A DNA stretch of 64,000 nucleotides from Mycobacterium colombiense (GTDB lineage Bacteria; Actinomycetota; Actinomycetes; Mycobacteriales; Mycobacteriaceae), in NCBI RefSeq assembly GCF_001672755.1, contig NZ_LZKI01000033.1:1-64000 (forward strand). Direction: 5' to 3'. The position numbers and the translations under genes were made by a program. Below the pieces are notes generated by a model. It had not been told where the DNA came from. It worked only from the letters and a program-made list of their open reading frames with translations, and made no database searches. Below, piece by piece: positions 33,388 to 42,071 of this stretch (position 1 is its first letter; every line of letters begins with the position of its first letter).

Positions 33388-34587
33388 TCAGCAGGCGATG
33401 GTCTTGGCGTTGGTCAGGCGCTCGATGTCGGCGGCGCTCAACCCCAGCCGCGCCAGGATGTCGGCGGTGTCCTGCCCCAGGGCCGGCGCGGGCGCGCTGG
33501 CCGGATGTGCGCCGTCGAATGCGGCCGGCAGGCCCGGTGCGAGATACTCGCCGAGACCGGGTTGGTGCAGCCGCGAGAACATTGGATTGTCGGTGACTTT
33601 CGGCCCCGCCGCGACCTCGGCGAAGGTGCGGTACCGCTCGAATAGCACCGTGGTGGCGGACAGCGCGGTGGTGATCTCGTCGGCGGTGTGATCGCTGAAC
33701 CAGGTGGCGAACAGACTCGACAGCACGTCACGGTACCGGTAGCGGTCGCCCTCGGACCCAAAATCGGCGCCCAGCGCCTCGGCGAGCGCCGACACCGCGG
33801 CGCCGGTGCCCGTCACCGCGAGCAGGTCGCGAAAGTGCCTGCCGGTCAAGGTAACCACCATGAACCTGGCGCCGTCGCTGCTGACGAAGTCCTGCCCGTA
33901 CTGACCGTAGATGGCGTTACCCAAACGTTCGCGTTGCGTCCCGTTGACTTGCGGTTCGGTCAGCAGCCCCAGGTTGGCCGCGGTGGCCAGGGCGACGTCC
34001 TCCAACGCCAGGCTGATCCGCGCTCCCGTCCCGGATTGCTCGCGGTGGCGCACGGCGGTGACGACCGCCAGCGCGGCGTACAGTCCGCAGCACACGTCCC
34101 AGGCCGGGAGGACGTGATTGATCGCTCCGCCATGATCGGCCGGACCGGTGACGAGCGGATAGCCCAGACCCGCGTTGACCGTGTAGTCCACTCCCGTGGA
34201 ACCGTCGCCGCGCCCGAGCAATTGAACGTGAATCACGTCCGGGCGCGTGGCGGCCAGCGCTTCGTGGCTGAGCCAGGACAATCCCGCGGCGTTGGTCACC
34301 ACGATGCCGTCGCCCTCGACGATCAGCCGCTGGACCAGTTCGTGGCCCTCCGGGGACCGCAGATCGATGGTGGCCGAACGCTTTCCCTTGTTCAGGCCGG
34401 TCCAGTAGATCGAGGTGCCATCCGCCGTCAGTGGCCACCGTTGTACATCGGATGCGCCGCCGATCGGGTCGACTCGGATGACTTCCGCGCCAAGCTGACT
34501 CAGCGTCATGCCGCACAGCGGAGCCGCGACGAAACTCGACACCTCCACGACGGTGAGACCGTCCAGTGGCAACGCCGAATCGGTCAT
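33388..34587 (-). CDS. CaiB/BaiF family CoA-transferase (399 aa)
   Basis: Class III CoA-transferase. The N-terminal TVVEVSSFVAAPLCGMTLSQLGAEV motif is typical and the catalytic Asp is in LPAWDVCCGLYA near residue 165. ATG 34587 overlaps the thiolase stop by 4 nt; a longer upstream open frame lies inside the thiolase gene and is not used. Its place between thiolase and acyl-CoA dehydrogenase suggests CoA is moved onto the incoming acid from a product of the same pathway. Confidence 0.86.
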   Translation of the reverse strand: MTDSALPLDGLTVVEVSSFVAAPLCGMTLSQLGAEVIRVDPIGGASDVQRWPLTADGTSIYWTGLNKGKRSATIDLRSPEGHELVQRLIVEGDGIVVTNAAGLSWLSHEALAATRPDVIHVQLLGRGDGSTGVDYTVNAGLGYPLVTGPADHGGAINHVLPAWDVCCGLYAALAVVTAVRHREQSGTGARISLALEDVALATAANLGLLTEPQVNGTQRERLGNAIYGQYGQDFVSSDGARFMVVTLTGRHFRDLLAVTGTGAAVSALAEALGADFGSEGDRYRYRDVLSSLFATWFSDHTADEITTALSATTVLFERYRTFAEVAAGPKVTDNPMFSRLHQPGLGEYLAPGLPAAFDGAHPASAPAPALGQDTADILARLGLSAADIERLTNAKTIAC

Positions 34588-35804
34588 CGCGAGGCGACCC
34601 GTTCGAAGACGGCCGCCAGGCCCTGGCCGCCGCCGATGCACATGGTCTCCAGGCCGTAGCGCGCCTCGCGACGATGGAGTTCACGTGCCAGGGTGGCCAG
34701 CATCCGGCCGCCCGTCGCGCCCACCGGATGGCCCAGCGAGATCCCTGAACCGTGTACGTTGGTCCGCTGGTGGTCGGCGGCGCCGAAGTTCCATTCCCGC
34801 ATCACCGCAAGCGCTTGCGCGGCAAAGGCTTCGTTGAGCTCGATGAGGTCGATGTCGGACAGTCGCAGGCCCGCCTTGGCCAGCGCGACCTCGGTCGCGG
34901 GCACCGGACCGATGCCCATGACGTTGGGTGCGACCCCCGCCACGCCCCACGACACCAGGCGCACCAACGGGTTCAGGCCGTATTCGTCGGCCTTCTCCGG
35001 TGTGGTGACCACGCACATCGATGCCGCGTCGTTCTGCCCGCTGGCGTTGCCGGCGGTGACCGTCGCCTCCGGATCATCCTTCAACAGCACGGGTTTGAGC
35101 TTGCCCAACGACTCGACCGATGTGTCGGCGCGCGGGTGTTCGTCGGTGTCGATGAGCTCCTCGCCGCTGCGGGTGCGGACCGCGACCGGAATGATCTCCT
35201 CGGCCAGGACGCCGTCCTTCTGCGCGGCCACGGCGCGCTGGTGCGATCGGACCGCCAGCTCGTCCTGCTCCTGACGTGAAATGCCGTACTGGCGGCGCAG
35301 ATTCTCGGCCGTCTCCAGCATTCCGCCCGGCACCGGGTAGTTCCGCCCGCCGGCGGTGCTGCGCCCCCGCGCCAGCCCGTCGTGCACCTGTACACCGTTG
35401 CGTGCGCCGCCCCAACGCATGTCGGTGGAGTAGAAGGCGACGTTGCTCATGCTCTCGCAGCCGCCGGCGACGACGAGGTCGTTGTCCCCGGCGCCCACCT
35501 GCAGGCACGCCTGGATGACCGCCTGCAGGCCCGAGCCGCAACGCCGGTCGACCTGCATGCCCGGAACCGTCACCGGCAGACCGGAATCCAACGCCACCAC
35601 GCGCCCGATCGCCGGGGCGTCGCTGTTGGGATAGCAATGGCCGAGGATCACGTCCTGCACGGCGTCGGGCGCCAGCCCCGTCCGCTCGAGCAGCCCCTTC
35701 AGCGCGGTGACACCGAGGTCGACGGCGCTGCACGCCTTGAACATTCCGCCGTAGCGGCCGATCGGGGTCCGAACGGGTTCGCAGATGACGGCCTCGGCAC
35801 TCAT
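34584..35804 (-). CDS. Thiolase (acetyl-CoA C-acyltransferase) (406 aa)
   Basis: Full-length thiolase. The acylated Cys is in [10 protein letters not shown] near residue 90, the catalytic His in [14 protein letters not shown], and the second Cys in [11 protein letters not shown] near the C terminus. It would cleave a 3-ketoacyl-CoA to release acetyl- or propionyl-CoA. It overlaps both neighbours by 4 nt in the five-gene operon. Confidence 0.9.
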   Translation of the reverse strand: MSAEAVICEPVRTPIGRYGGMFKACSAVDLGVTALKGLLERTGLAPDAVQDVILGHCYPNSDAPAIGRVVALDSGLPVTVPGMQVDRRCGSGLQAVIQACLQVGAGDNDLVVAGGCESMSNVAFYSTDMRWGGARNGVQVHDGLARGRSTAGGRNYPVPGGMLETAENLRRQYGISRQEQDELAVRSHQRAVAAQKDGVLAEEIIPVAVRTRSGEELIDTDEHPRADTSVESLGKLKPVLLKDDPEATVTAGNASGQNDAASMCVVTTPEKADEYGLNPLVRLVSWGVAGVAPNVMGIGPVPATEVALAKAGLRLSDIDLIELNEAFAAQALAVMREWNFGAADHQRTNVHGSGISLGHPVGATGGRMLATLARELHRREARYGLETMCIGGGQGLAAVFERVASR

Positions 35805-36541
35805 AGGTGGCGGCCGCCGGTGATTTCCATAACGGTGCCCGTCATGTACGACGACAGATCGGAAGCCAGGAACAGCGCCACGCTGGCGACCTCGCTGGGC
35901 TCACCGGCCCGACCCATCGGCACCTCGGCGACCTTGGAATCCCAAATGCGTTGCGGCATAGCCTCTGTCATAGCCGAGCGGATCAGGCCGGGAGCGATCG
36001 CGTTCACCCGGACGCCCAGGTAGGCCAGCTCCTTGGCGGCCGCCTTGGTCATGCCGACGATGCCGGCCTTGGCCGCCGAGTAGTTGGTCTGGCCGATCAT
36101 GCCGACCTTGCCGGACACCGAGGACATGTTGATGATGGCGCCGCGCTTGTTTTCGCGCATGACAGCGGCGGCCAACCGGGTGCCGTTCCAGGTCCCCTTC
36201 AGGTGCACGTTGATCACCTGATCGAATTGCTCCTCGGTCATCTTGCGCATCGTCGCGTCCCGGGTGATTCCGGCGTTGTTGACCATGATGTCCAGGCCGC
36301 CGAAACGCTCGACCGCGGTCTGGATCAGGGTTTCGACGTCGGACGCCTGCGTGACGTCGCACCGAACCGCGACCGCGACGTCATCGCCGCCCAACTGTTT
36401 GGCCACGACCTGGGTTTCCTCGAGGTTGACGTCGCCGAGCACGACTCGCGCACCCTCGGCGACGAAGCGCTCCGCGATGGCCAGGCCCAGCCCTTGCGCT
36501 CCGCCCGTGATTACCGCGGTCTGACCTGTCAACAACGCCAC
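35801..36541 (-). CDS. Short-chain dehydrogenase, FabG-like (246 aa)
   Basis: Classical SDR with TGGAQGLG near the N terminus, NNAG in the middle, Ser in MSSVSG and the YSAAK catalytic motif near residue 155. Its length and ending ([14 protein letters not shown]) resemble 3-ketoacyl reductases and 3-hydroxyacyl-CoA dehydrogenases. It is first in the operon with thiolase, CoA-transferase, acyl-CoA dehydrogenase and GntR. It probably oxidises the 3-hydroxyacyl-CoA before the thiolase. Confidence 0.87.
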   Translation of the reverse strand: MALLTGQTAVITGGAQGLGLAIAERFVAEGARVVLGDVNLEETQVVAKQLGGDDVAVAVRCDVTQASDVETLIQTAVERFGGLDIMVNNAGITRDATMRKMTEEQFDQVINVHLKGTWNGTRLAAAVMRENKRGAIINMSSVSGKVGMIGQTNYSAAKAGIVGMTKAAAKELAYLGVRVNAIAPGLIRSAMTEAMPQRIWDSKVAEVPMGRAGEPSEVASVALFLASDLSSYMTGTVMEITGGRHL

Positions 36542-36595
36542 TGTCGATCACACACCCTTCACTGTTATCGCCTCCACCGGGCACCCGTAAGGCGA

Positions 36596-36611
36596 ATATC
36601 ATATTTGATAT
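36596..36611. promoter_or_regulatory. Palindrome in the divergent promoter, candidate GntR operator
   Basis: ATATCA-TATT-TGATAT has perfect 6-bp arms. It lies between the divergent SDR operon (start 36541) and acyl-CoA dehydrogenase operon (start 36665), the only shared regulatory gap of the module encoding the GntR/FCD regulator. Confidence 0.45.
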
Positions 36612-36664
36612 AGGATCCTGCTCTGAACCGGGGTGCCCCGGATCGAGAGAGGAGTGTGGAGCCC

Positions 36665-37837
36665 ATGGCCACCGCCGAAGTCGCCGAAGTCTCCGATGAG
36701 GACTTCCGCGAGATCCTCGCTCAGACAAGGCAATTCGTTCGCAGCACTGTTGTTCCCCGGGAGCAGGAGATCCTGGACACCGACTGCGTCCCCGACGATC
36801 TGCGCGACGAGGCCAAGAAGATGGGCCTGTTCGGCTACGCGATTCCCCAGGAGTGGGGCGGCCTTGGCCTCAACCTGATGCAGGACGTCGAGATGGCGCT
36901 GGAGTTGGGCTACACGTCGCTGGCGCTGCGGTCGATGTTCGGCACCAACAACGGCATCGCCGGACAGGTGCTGGTGGGGTTCGGCACCGACGAACAGAAA
37001 TCCCGCTGGCTGGAGTCGATCGCGTCCGGCGACGTCGTCGCCTCCTTCGCGCTGACCGAACCCGGCGCCGGATCGAACCCGGCCGGCTTGCGCACCAAAG
37101 CCGTTCGCGACGGCGATAATTGGGTCATCTCCGGGCAGAAGCGCTTCATCACCAACGCGCCCGTCGCCGATCTCTTCGTGGTGTTCGCGCGTACCCGGCC
37201 CGCGGACGACCAGGGTCCGGGTATCGCCGTCTTCCTGGTCCCGGCCGACGCCGCCGGCGTCGAGGTGGGCGCCAAGGACGCCAAGATGGGCCAGGAGGGC
37301 GCCTGGACGGCCGACGTGAATTTGACCGACGTCCGTGTCGGCTCCGATGCCCTCGTCGGCGGCAGTGAGGACCACGGATACCGGGCGGCCATGACCTCGT
37401 TGGCCCGCGGCCGCGTCCACATCGCCGCCCTGGCGGTGGGCGCCGCTCAACGCGCGCTCGACGAATCGGTGTCGTACGCCGCCACCGCGACGCAGGGCGG
37501 GACGCCGATCGGAAGCTTCCAGTTGGTGCAGGGCATGCTCGCCGACCAGCAGACCGGGGTGATGGCCGGCCGTGCGCTGGTGCGCGAAGCCGCCCGGCTG
37601 TGGGTCGCCGACGAGGACCGCAGGATCGCGCCGTCGGCCGCCAAGGTCTTCTGCACCGAAATGGCCGGCAATGTCGCGGATCTCGCGGTGCAGATTCACG
37701 GCGGCACCGGCTACATGCGCGGCGTCGCCGTCGAACGCATCTACCGTGATGTGCGGCTGCTGCGGCTCTACGAGGGCACCAGTGAAATTCAGCGGTTGAT
37801 CATCGGGGCGAATCTCGTCAAAGCCGCGCAGCGCTAA
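36665..37837 (+). CDS. Acyl-CoA dehydrogenase (390 aa)
   Basis: Canonical acyl-CoA dehydrogenase with the flavin motif FALTEPGAGSNPA near residue 130 and the C-terminal LYEGTSEIQRL carrying the catalytic Glu. ATG 36665 has GGAG 4 nt upstream; GTG 36656 is an alternative three codons earlier. It leads a plus-strand unit with the next two genes and diverges from the SDR-thiolase operon, so two dehydrogenases serve one module. Confidence 0.88.
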   Translation: MATAEVAEVSDEDFREILAQTRQFVRSTVVPREQEILDTDCVPDDLRDEAKKMGLFGYAIPQEWGGLGLNLMQDVEMALELGYTSLALRSMFGTNNGIAGQVLVGFGTDEQKSRWLESIASGDVVASFALTEPGAGSNPAGLRTKAVRDGDNWVISGQKRFITNAPVADLFVVFARTRPADDQGPGIAVFLVPADAAGVEVGAKDAKMGQEGAWTADVNLTDVRVGSDALVGGSEDHGYRAAMTSLARGRVHIAALAVGAAQRALDESVSYAATATQGGTPIGSFQLVQGMLADQQTGVMAGRALVREAARLWVADEDRRIAPSAAKVFCTEMAGNVADLAVQIHGGTGYMRGVAVERIYRDVRLLRLYEGTSEIQRLIIGANLVKAAQR

Positions 37838-37866
37838 CAGCGGCCGAACCCAATGGAGGAGCAACT

Positions 37867-38688
37867 ATGAGCGGCAAGCTTGCCGGAAGAGTGGCATTCA
37901 TCACCGGCGCGGCCCGCGGCCAGGGCAGGGCGCACGCGGTGCGCATGGCCCAGGAAGGCGCCGACATCATCGCCGTCGACATCGCCGGCAAGCTGCCGTC
38001 CTGCGTGCCCTACGACCCGGCGACGCCCAATGATCTGAGCGAGACCGTGCGCCTGGTCGAAGCGACGAACCGCCGGATCATCTCGTCGGTCGTGGACACC
38101 CGCGACTTCGACGGTCTGCGAAAGGTCGTCGCGGACGGCGTCGCCGAGCTCGGCCGGCTGGACATCATCGTGGCCAATGCCGGGGTGGCGGCTCCGCAGG
38201 CCTGGGACGACATCACGCCGGAGAACTTCCGCGACGTCATGGACATCAACGTGACCGGCACCTGGAACACCGTGATGGCCGGCGCGGACAAGATCATCGA
38301 GGGTGGCCGCGGCGGCTCCATCATCCTGATCAGCTCCGCCGCCGGTATGAAGATGCAGCCGTTCATGATCCACTACACCGCTAGCAAGCACGCCGTCACC
38401 GGGATGGCGCGGGCCTTCGCCGCGGAACTGGGCAAGCATTCGATCCGGGTCAACAGCGTTCACCCGGGTCCGGTGAACACCGCGATGGGCTCCGGCGACA
38501 TGGTCAACGCGGTGGGCAAGACGATGGAGACCAACCCGCAGCTGTCGCACGTCCTCACCCCGTTCCTGCCCGACTGGGTCGCCGAGCCGGAGGAGATCGC
38601 CGACACCGTGTGCTGGCTGGCCAGCGACGAGTCGCGCAAGGTCACCGCCGCACAGATCCCGGTCGACCAGGGCTCGACGCAGTACTGA
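37867..38688 (+). CDS. SDR oxidoreductase, mycofactocin-associated type (273 aa)
   Basis: SDR with TGAARGQGRAHA near residue 15, a motif typical of the mycofactocin-coupled (carveol-dehydrogenase-like) subfamily, then NAGV, SSAAG and the catalytic YTASK. The insertion after VDIAGKL is also characteristic. Such enzymes keep NAD tightly bound and hand electrons to mycofactocin. GGAGG lies about 7 nt before ATG 37867. It probably oxidises an alcohol feeding the module. Confidence 0.85.
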   Translation: MSGKLAGRVAFITGAARGQGRAHAVRMAQEGADIIAVDIAGKLPSCVPYDPATPNDLSETVRLVEATNRRIISSVVDTRDFDGLRKVVADGVAELGRLDIIVANAGVAAPQAWDDITPENFRDVMDINVTGTWNTVMAGADKIIEGGRGGSIILISSAAGMKMQPFMIHYTASKHAVTGMARAFAAELGKHSIRVNSVHPGPVNTAMGSGDMVNAVGKTMETNPQLSHVLTPFLPDWVAEPEEIADTVCWLASDESRKVTAAQIPVDQGSTQY

Positions 38689-38737
38689 TCATCGGTCGCC
38701 CGGGAATAGCTCCACCATCGCGGCGTTGGCACTCGAC

Positions 38738-39166
38738 ATGAAAGCCTTCAGCGAAACCGAGCGCCAGGAGTTCCTCGCCGACAAGCATGTGGCGGTGCTG
38801 TCCGTCGCCGCCACCGAGGGCCGCCCGCCGGCCAGCGTCCCGATCTGGTACGACTACACCCCCGGGGGAGATGTCCGGATCATGACCGGGGCGTCCAGCC
38901 GCAAGGCCCGGCTGATCAAGCAAGCGGGCGCCGTGACGCTCGTGGTTCAGCGCGAGGAGCCGCCATATCAGTACGTGGTGGTGGAAGGCACCGTCGTCGA
39001 GACCACCAATCCGGCTCCGGCGGACCTGCAGGAGTCGATCGCCATCCGCTACCTCGGCGAGGAGGGCGGACGCGCGTTCGTGCGCAGCATGGAAGGCGTC
39101 GAGGAGGTGCTCTTCACCATCCGGCCCGACCGCTGGCTGAGCGCCGACTTCACCGGCGACCTCTGA
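38738..39166 (+). CDS. PPOX-class split-barrel flavin/F420 protein (142 aa)
   Basis: Pyridoxamine-phosphate-oxidase-like split barrel. The order of strands (HVAVLSVAATEGRPPASVPIWYDY, then RKARLIKQAGAVTLVVQ, then YVVVEGTVVE) matches mycobacterial F420-dependent or FMN-dependent small reductases. ATG 38738 is chosen; a TTG at 38726 is a poorer alternative. No strong ribosome site is seen for either. It is last in the plus-strand unit and convergent, 4 nt apart, with the phosphotransferase gene. Confidence 0.8.
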   Translation: MKAFSETERQEFLADKHVAVLSVAATEGRPPASVPIWYDYTPGGDVRIMTGASSRKARLIKQAGAVTLVVQREEPPYQYVVVEGTVVETTNPAPADLQESIAIRYLGEEGGRAFVRSMEGVEEVLFTIRPDRWLSADFTGDL

Positions 39167-39170
39167 GGTC

Positions 39171-40247
39171 TCAGCCGATCAGGTCCAGCGTTCCCAGGTC
39201 GCGGATCGCCTGGCAGCCGCGGCTGAGCATGGTCAGCACCATGTCGTCGCCGCGCTCGGTGGCCGCGGCGAACGCGAAACCCAGCGCCGAGATCAGTGGT
39301 GCCTGCAACACGCCGAGCCGGTAATCGCGCCAACATGTTTCGCGGTCGTAGTCGCTCACCCCGCCGGCCGTCAGCGCGCGGTGGTAGTCGGTGACGAGCT
39401 CTTTCTCGATACCAGCGCGCAGTTGCGAATTGAGGCTGGTCGCGGTGAAGTAGGCGAGATCCCGGGCCGGCAGGCCCACGCCGAGCGTCTGCCAGTCGAC
39501 CACGCTGACCCTGGTTCGTTCGGGATCGAACAGCAGATTGTCCAGCCGGTAGTCGCCGTGCAGCAAGGCGAACCGGTCATATTCGGACAGCAGCCATGGC
39601 GCGATCGAACCCATTGCAGCGGCGAAGGTGTCGCGATCTTCCGCGCTCATCCGATTACCCAGCTTCTCCAACGTGATGTCGGCGCTCATCTTCGCCACCT
39701 CGCCCATGCCGTTGGCACCGGCCTCGTCCGGACGGCCGAACGCGATGCCCGGGAAATCGAGCCAGACGGGATCGCACCAACTGGGCGCGTGCAGGCCGGC
39801 CAGCGCGGTAACCGCAAGGCGCGCTTCGGTTTCACCGCAACCAACGAGCTGATCGCCCTGCACCGCCGGCGCCTGATCGGCCAGCAGCAGGGCGAAATCC
39901 ATTGCATCATCCGTGATCTCGGAGTAGAAGCACCGCGGTGTGGGCACCTGGACCCGATCCACCACCGAAGAGTAGAACGCGCATTCGCTGCGGTAGCCGA
40001 TGACCACCCGGTCGCGGACCGTGTCGTCCTGCGCGGGCAGTTTGATCACAAACGTCTGCGGCAGGTCACCGGGATCCGTCGCGTAGCGGGCGGTCACCCG
40101 GTAGGTCGCCCCCGTCTGCCCGGTGCCGATCGCGACCACGTCCACATCGGCGACCTCGACGGGTGTGCCGCTGCCACTGAGCGCGCCTGACAACCACTGC
40201 GGGGTCACGTCGCCGGGGTAACGCGGTATCGACAGCACAGCACTCAT
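39171..40247 (-). CDS. APH-like phosphotransferase (358 aa)
   Basis: Aminoglycoside-phosphotransferase-fold small-molecule kinase. The catalytic loop LLHGDYRLDNLLFD is near residue 240 and the metal-binding Asp in SVVDWQTLG follows. The N-terminal GQTGATYRVTARY stands for the nucleotide-binding loop. Similar mycobacterial proteins are near lipid and steroid genes; the substrate is unknown and resistance is not implied. AGGAGG lies about 10 nt before ATG 40247. Its promoter region holds a weaker copy of the TetR element, at the same distance (45 nt) as site 3 has from its gene. Confidence 0.82.
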   Translation of the reverse strand: MSAVLSIPRYPGDVTPQWLSGALSGSGTPVEVADVDVVAIGTGQTGATYRVTARYATDPGDLPQTFVIKLPAQDDTVRDRVVIGYRSECAFYSSVVDRVQVPTPRCFYSEITDDAMDFALLLADQAPAVQGDQLVGCGETEARLAVTALAGLHAPSWCDPVWLDFPGIAFGRPDEAGANGMGEVAKMSADITLEKLGNRMSAEDRDTFAAAMGSIAPWLLSEYDRFALLHGDYRLDNLLFDPERTRVSVVDWQTLGVGLPARDLAYFTATSLNSQLRAGIEKELVTDYHRALTAGGVSDYDRETCWRDYRLGVLQAPLISALGFAFAAATERGDDMVLTMLSRGCQAIRDLGTLDLIG

Positions 40248-40291
40248 AAGTAGCACGCCTCCTGTACGCGGACAGCTCGGTCCGACTGACA

Positions 40292-40310
40292 AACTGTAAG
40301 GCATACCGCA
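40292..40310 (+). promoter_or_regulatory. Possible TetR operator, site 6 (weaker match)
   Basis: AACTGTA-AGGCA-TACCGCA, 45 nt upstream of the phosphotransferase start and downstream of irtB. Two bases differ from TACTGTA-N5-TAYCGTA. The spacing to the start equals that of site 3. It would bring the kinase into the regulon. Confidence 0.4.
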
Positions 40311-40334
40311 AGAGTTGCGGTCCATCGCGGTGCG

Positions 40335-42071
40335 CTAGTCGGCCAGAATTCGCCATTCGGCGGCTTCGTGCTGCTGCCGCCAGAATTCGTCGAAACGGCC
40401 GCCCGCAGCGAGCAATTCGTCAACCGTTCCATCCTCGACAACGCGGCCGTTGTCGAGGAACAGGACGCGGTCGGCGTGACTGATGCTGGCCAGCCGATGC
40501 GCGACGATCACCTGGGTGCGCGCTTGCGGGTCGGCGGTGAGGGCGTCGACCACCGCGGCCTCGTTCTCGGTGTCCAGCGCGCTGGTCGCCTCGTCTACCA
40601 GCAGTATCGGTGCGGGCTTGAGCAACGCGCGCGCGATGCTGACCCGTTGCCGCTCACCACCGGACAGTGCCGAGCCGGCCTCGCCGACCACGGTGTCGGC
40701 GCCGTCGGGCAGGCGCGCGACGAGCTCGTCGACACGCGCGAGGGCCACCGCTCGCGTGAACCGCTCGTCGCCGGCGCCGGGATCCCCGGCGAACACGTTG
40801 TCGCGGATCGACCCGTGGAACAGGTAGGGATGCTGGAACACCACGCTGCTCGCCGCGCGCCGGGCGTCGCCGTCCAGCGTCGCCGCATCCACCCCGTCGA
40901 TCAGCACCCGGCCGCCGGTGGGCTCATGCAGCCCGGCGATCAGCGCCAAAACGGTGCTCTTACCCGAACCGGATGGTCCGACGATCGCCGTCGTGCTGCC
41001 CGGCTCCAACGCGAAACTCACCCCGTCAAGCACCGGCGGACCCGCGCCGTCGTACCGGAACACGACATCGTCGAACTCGATACGGGGCGCCGCGGCGCCC
41101 GTCAGCGTGCCGGCGCCGGCATTCATCAGCGGCGCGGTGAGCACCGAACGGATGTTGTCGAGCGTGGCGCGGGTGCTCTCCAGCGCCGGCGCCAGCTCGC
41201 TGATGGTGGTGAACGGTTCCAGGTAGCGCACGATGACGACGATCAACGCGATGGCCTCGGCCACCGTGAGCGTTCCGTTCACCGTCAGCGCTGTGGTCGC
41301 CCCCGCCAGCAGGATCAGTGCAAGCTGGCTGGCGAGGCTGAACAGCAGCTGCCCGGGGACCTGCATGGAAAGCAAGCGCATGGTGGCGCCGTGCTGCGCG
41401 GCCAGCGCGTCGCCGACCAGGCTTCGCGCCGGCTCGACGCGACGCGCGGCCCGCAGCGCCTGCTGGGTGCGGGCGAACTCGATGATCCGCTCGGTGAGCG
41501 CGCTATTGGCGTCGGCCGCCGCGGCATCGGCGCGCCGGGCCAAGCGGGCCGACGCCCACAGCGCGCCCAACAGCAGCGGCAGGCCACCCAGCGCGGCGAC
41601 CCCCAGCTGCCAGGAGACCGGCAGCAGGACCACCGCGATGGCGGCGGGCAGCAGGATGGCGGAGATCAGCGGCGTGAGCAGGTTGACGACCAGGCCGACG
41701 AGTTCCGGTCCGGTGGCCGCGATCGCCTGCCGCGCGGTCGCGGTGTGCTCGGCCGTGAACCAATCCAGCCGCACGCCGGGCAGCCGATCCGCCACATCGT
41801 GCTGGCTGTGATCCAGCACCGCGAAGCCCAGGTTGAAACCGATGCGCGCGGTTGCGGTGTCGATCACCCAGCCGGTTACGGTCGCCGCGGTCAGCCAGCC
41901 CAGCCAGACCAGGGCGCGCCGCGGCTCGTCGCTGAACAACGCCCCGACCAGGGGGACCAACAGCACGGTGGCCACGGCGCGCACCACGACGGAGATCAAC
42001 GCCAGCACCGTGTAGGTGATGACCCGGTTGCGGCGATCGCCCGGAACCAAACTCAACCACGTGCGGATCAT
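40335..42071 (-). CDS. irtB: IrtB, siderophore ABC importer subunit (578 aa)
   Basis: Half-transporter with an N-terminal transmembrane domain (about residues 15-290) and a C-terminal ATPase: Walker A GPSGSGKS, signature LSGGERQR, Walker [12 protein letters not shown] and the H-loop HRLAS. With IrtA it imports Fe-carboxymycobactin/mycobactin across the inner membrane, although the fold is of the exporter type. Length matches M. tuberculosis IrtB (Rv1349). ATG 42071 overlaps the irtA stop by 4 nt. Regulation is with irtA. Confidence 0.95.
   Translation of the reverse strand: MIRTWLSLVPGDRRNRVITYTVLALISVVVRAVATVLLVPLVGALFSDEPRRALVWLGWLTAATVTGWVIDTATARIGFNLGFAVLDHSQHDVADRLPGVRLDWFTAEHTATARQAIAATGPELVGLVVNLLTPLISAILLPAAIAVVLLPVSWQLGVAALGGLPLLLGALWASARLARRADAAAADANSALTERIIEFARTQQALRAARRVEPARSLVGDALAAQHGATMRLLSMQVPGQLLFSLASQLALILLAGATTALTVNGTLTVAEAIALIVVIVRYLEPFTTISELAPALESTRATLDNIRSVLTAPLMNAGAGTLTGAAAPRIEFDDVVFRYDGAGPPVLDGVSFALEPGSTTAIVGPSGSGKSTVLALIAGLHEPTGGRVLIDGVDAATLDGDARRAASSVVFQHPYLFHGSIRDNVFAGDPGAGDERFTRAVALARVDELVARLPDGADTVVGEAGSALSGGERQRVSIARALLKPAPILLVDEATSALDTENEAAVVDALTADPQARTQVIVAHRLASISHADRVLFLDNGRVVEDGTVDELLAAGGRFDEFWRQQHEAAEWRILAD

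Noticed and set aside
31471..33645. 724-codon plus-strand open frame
   Set aside because: It lies opposite the GntR and acyl-CoA dehydrogenase genes, which have full domain motifs; the plus-strand translation has none.
39158..39170. GACCTCTGAGGTC as a terminator between the split-barrel gene and the phosphotransferase
   Set aside because: The palindrome leaves a one-base loop, which cannot fold as a hairpin without losing most of the stem.
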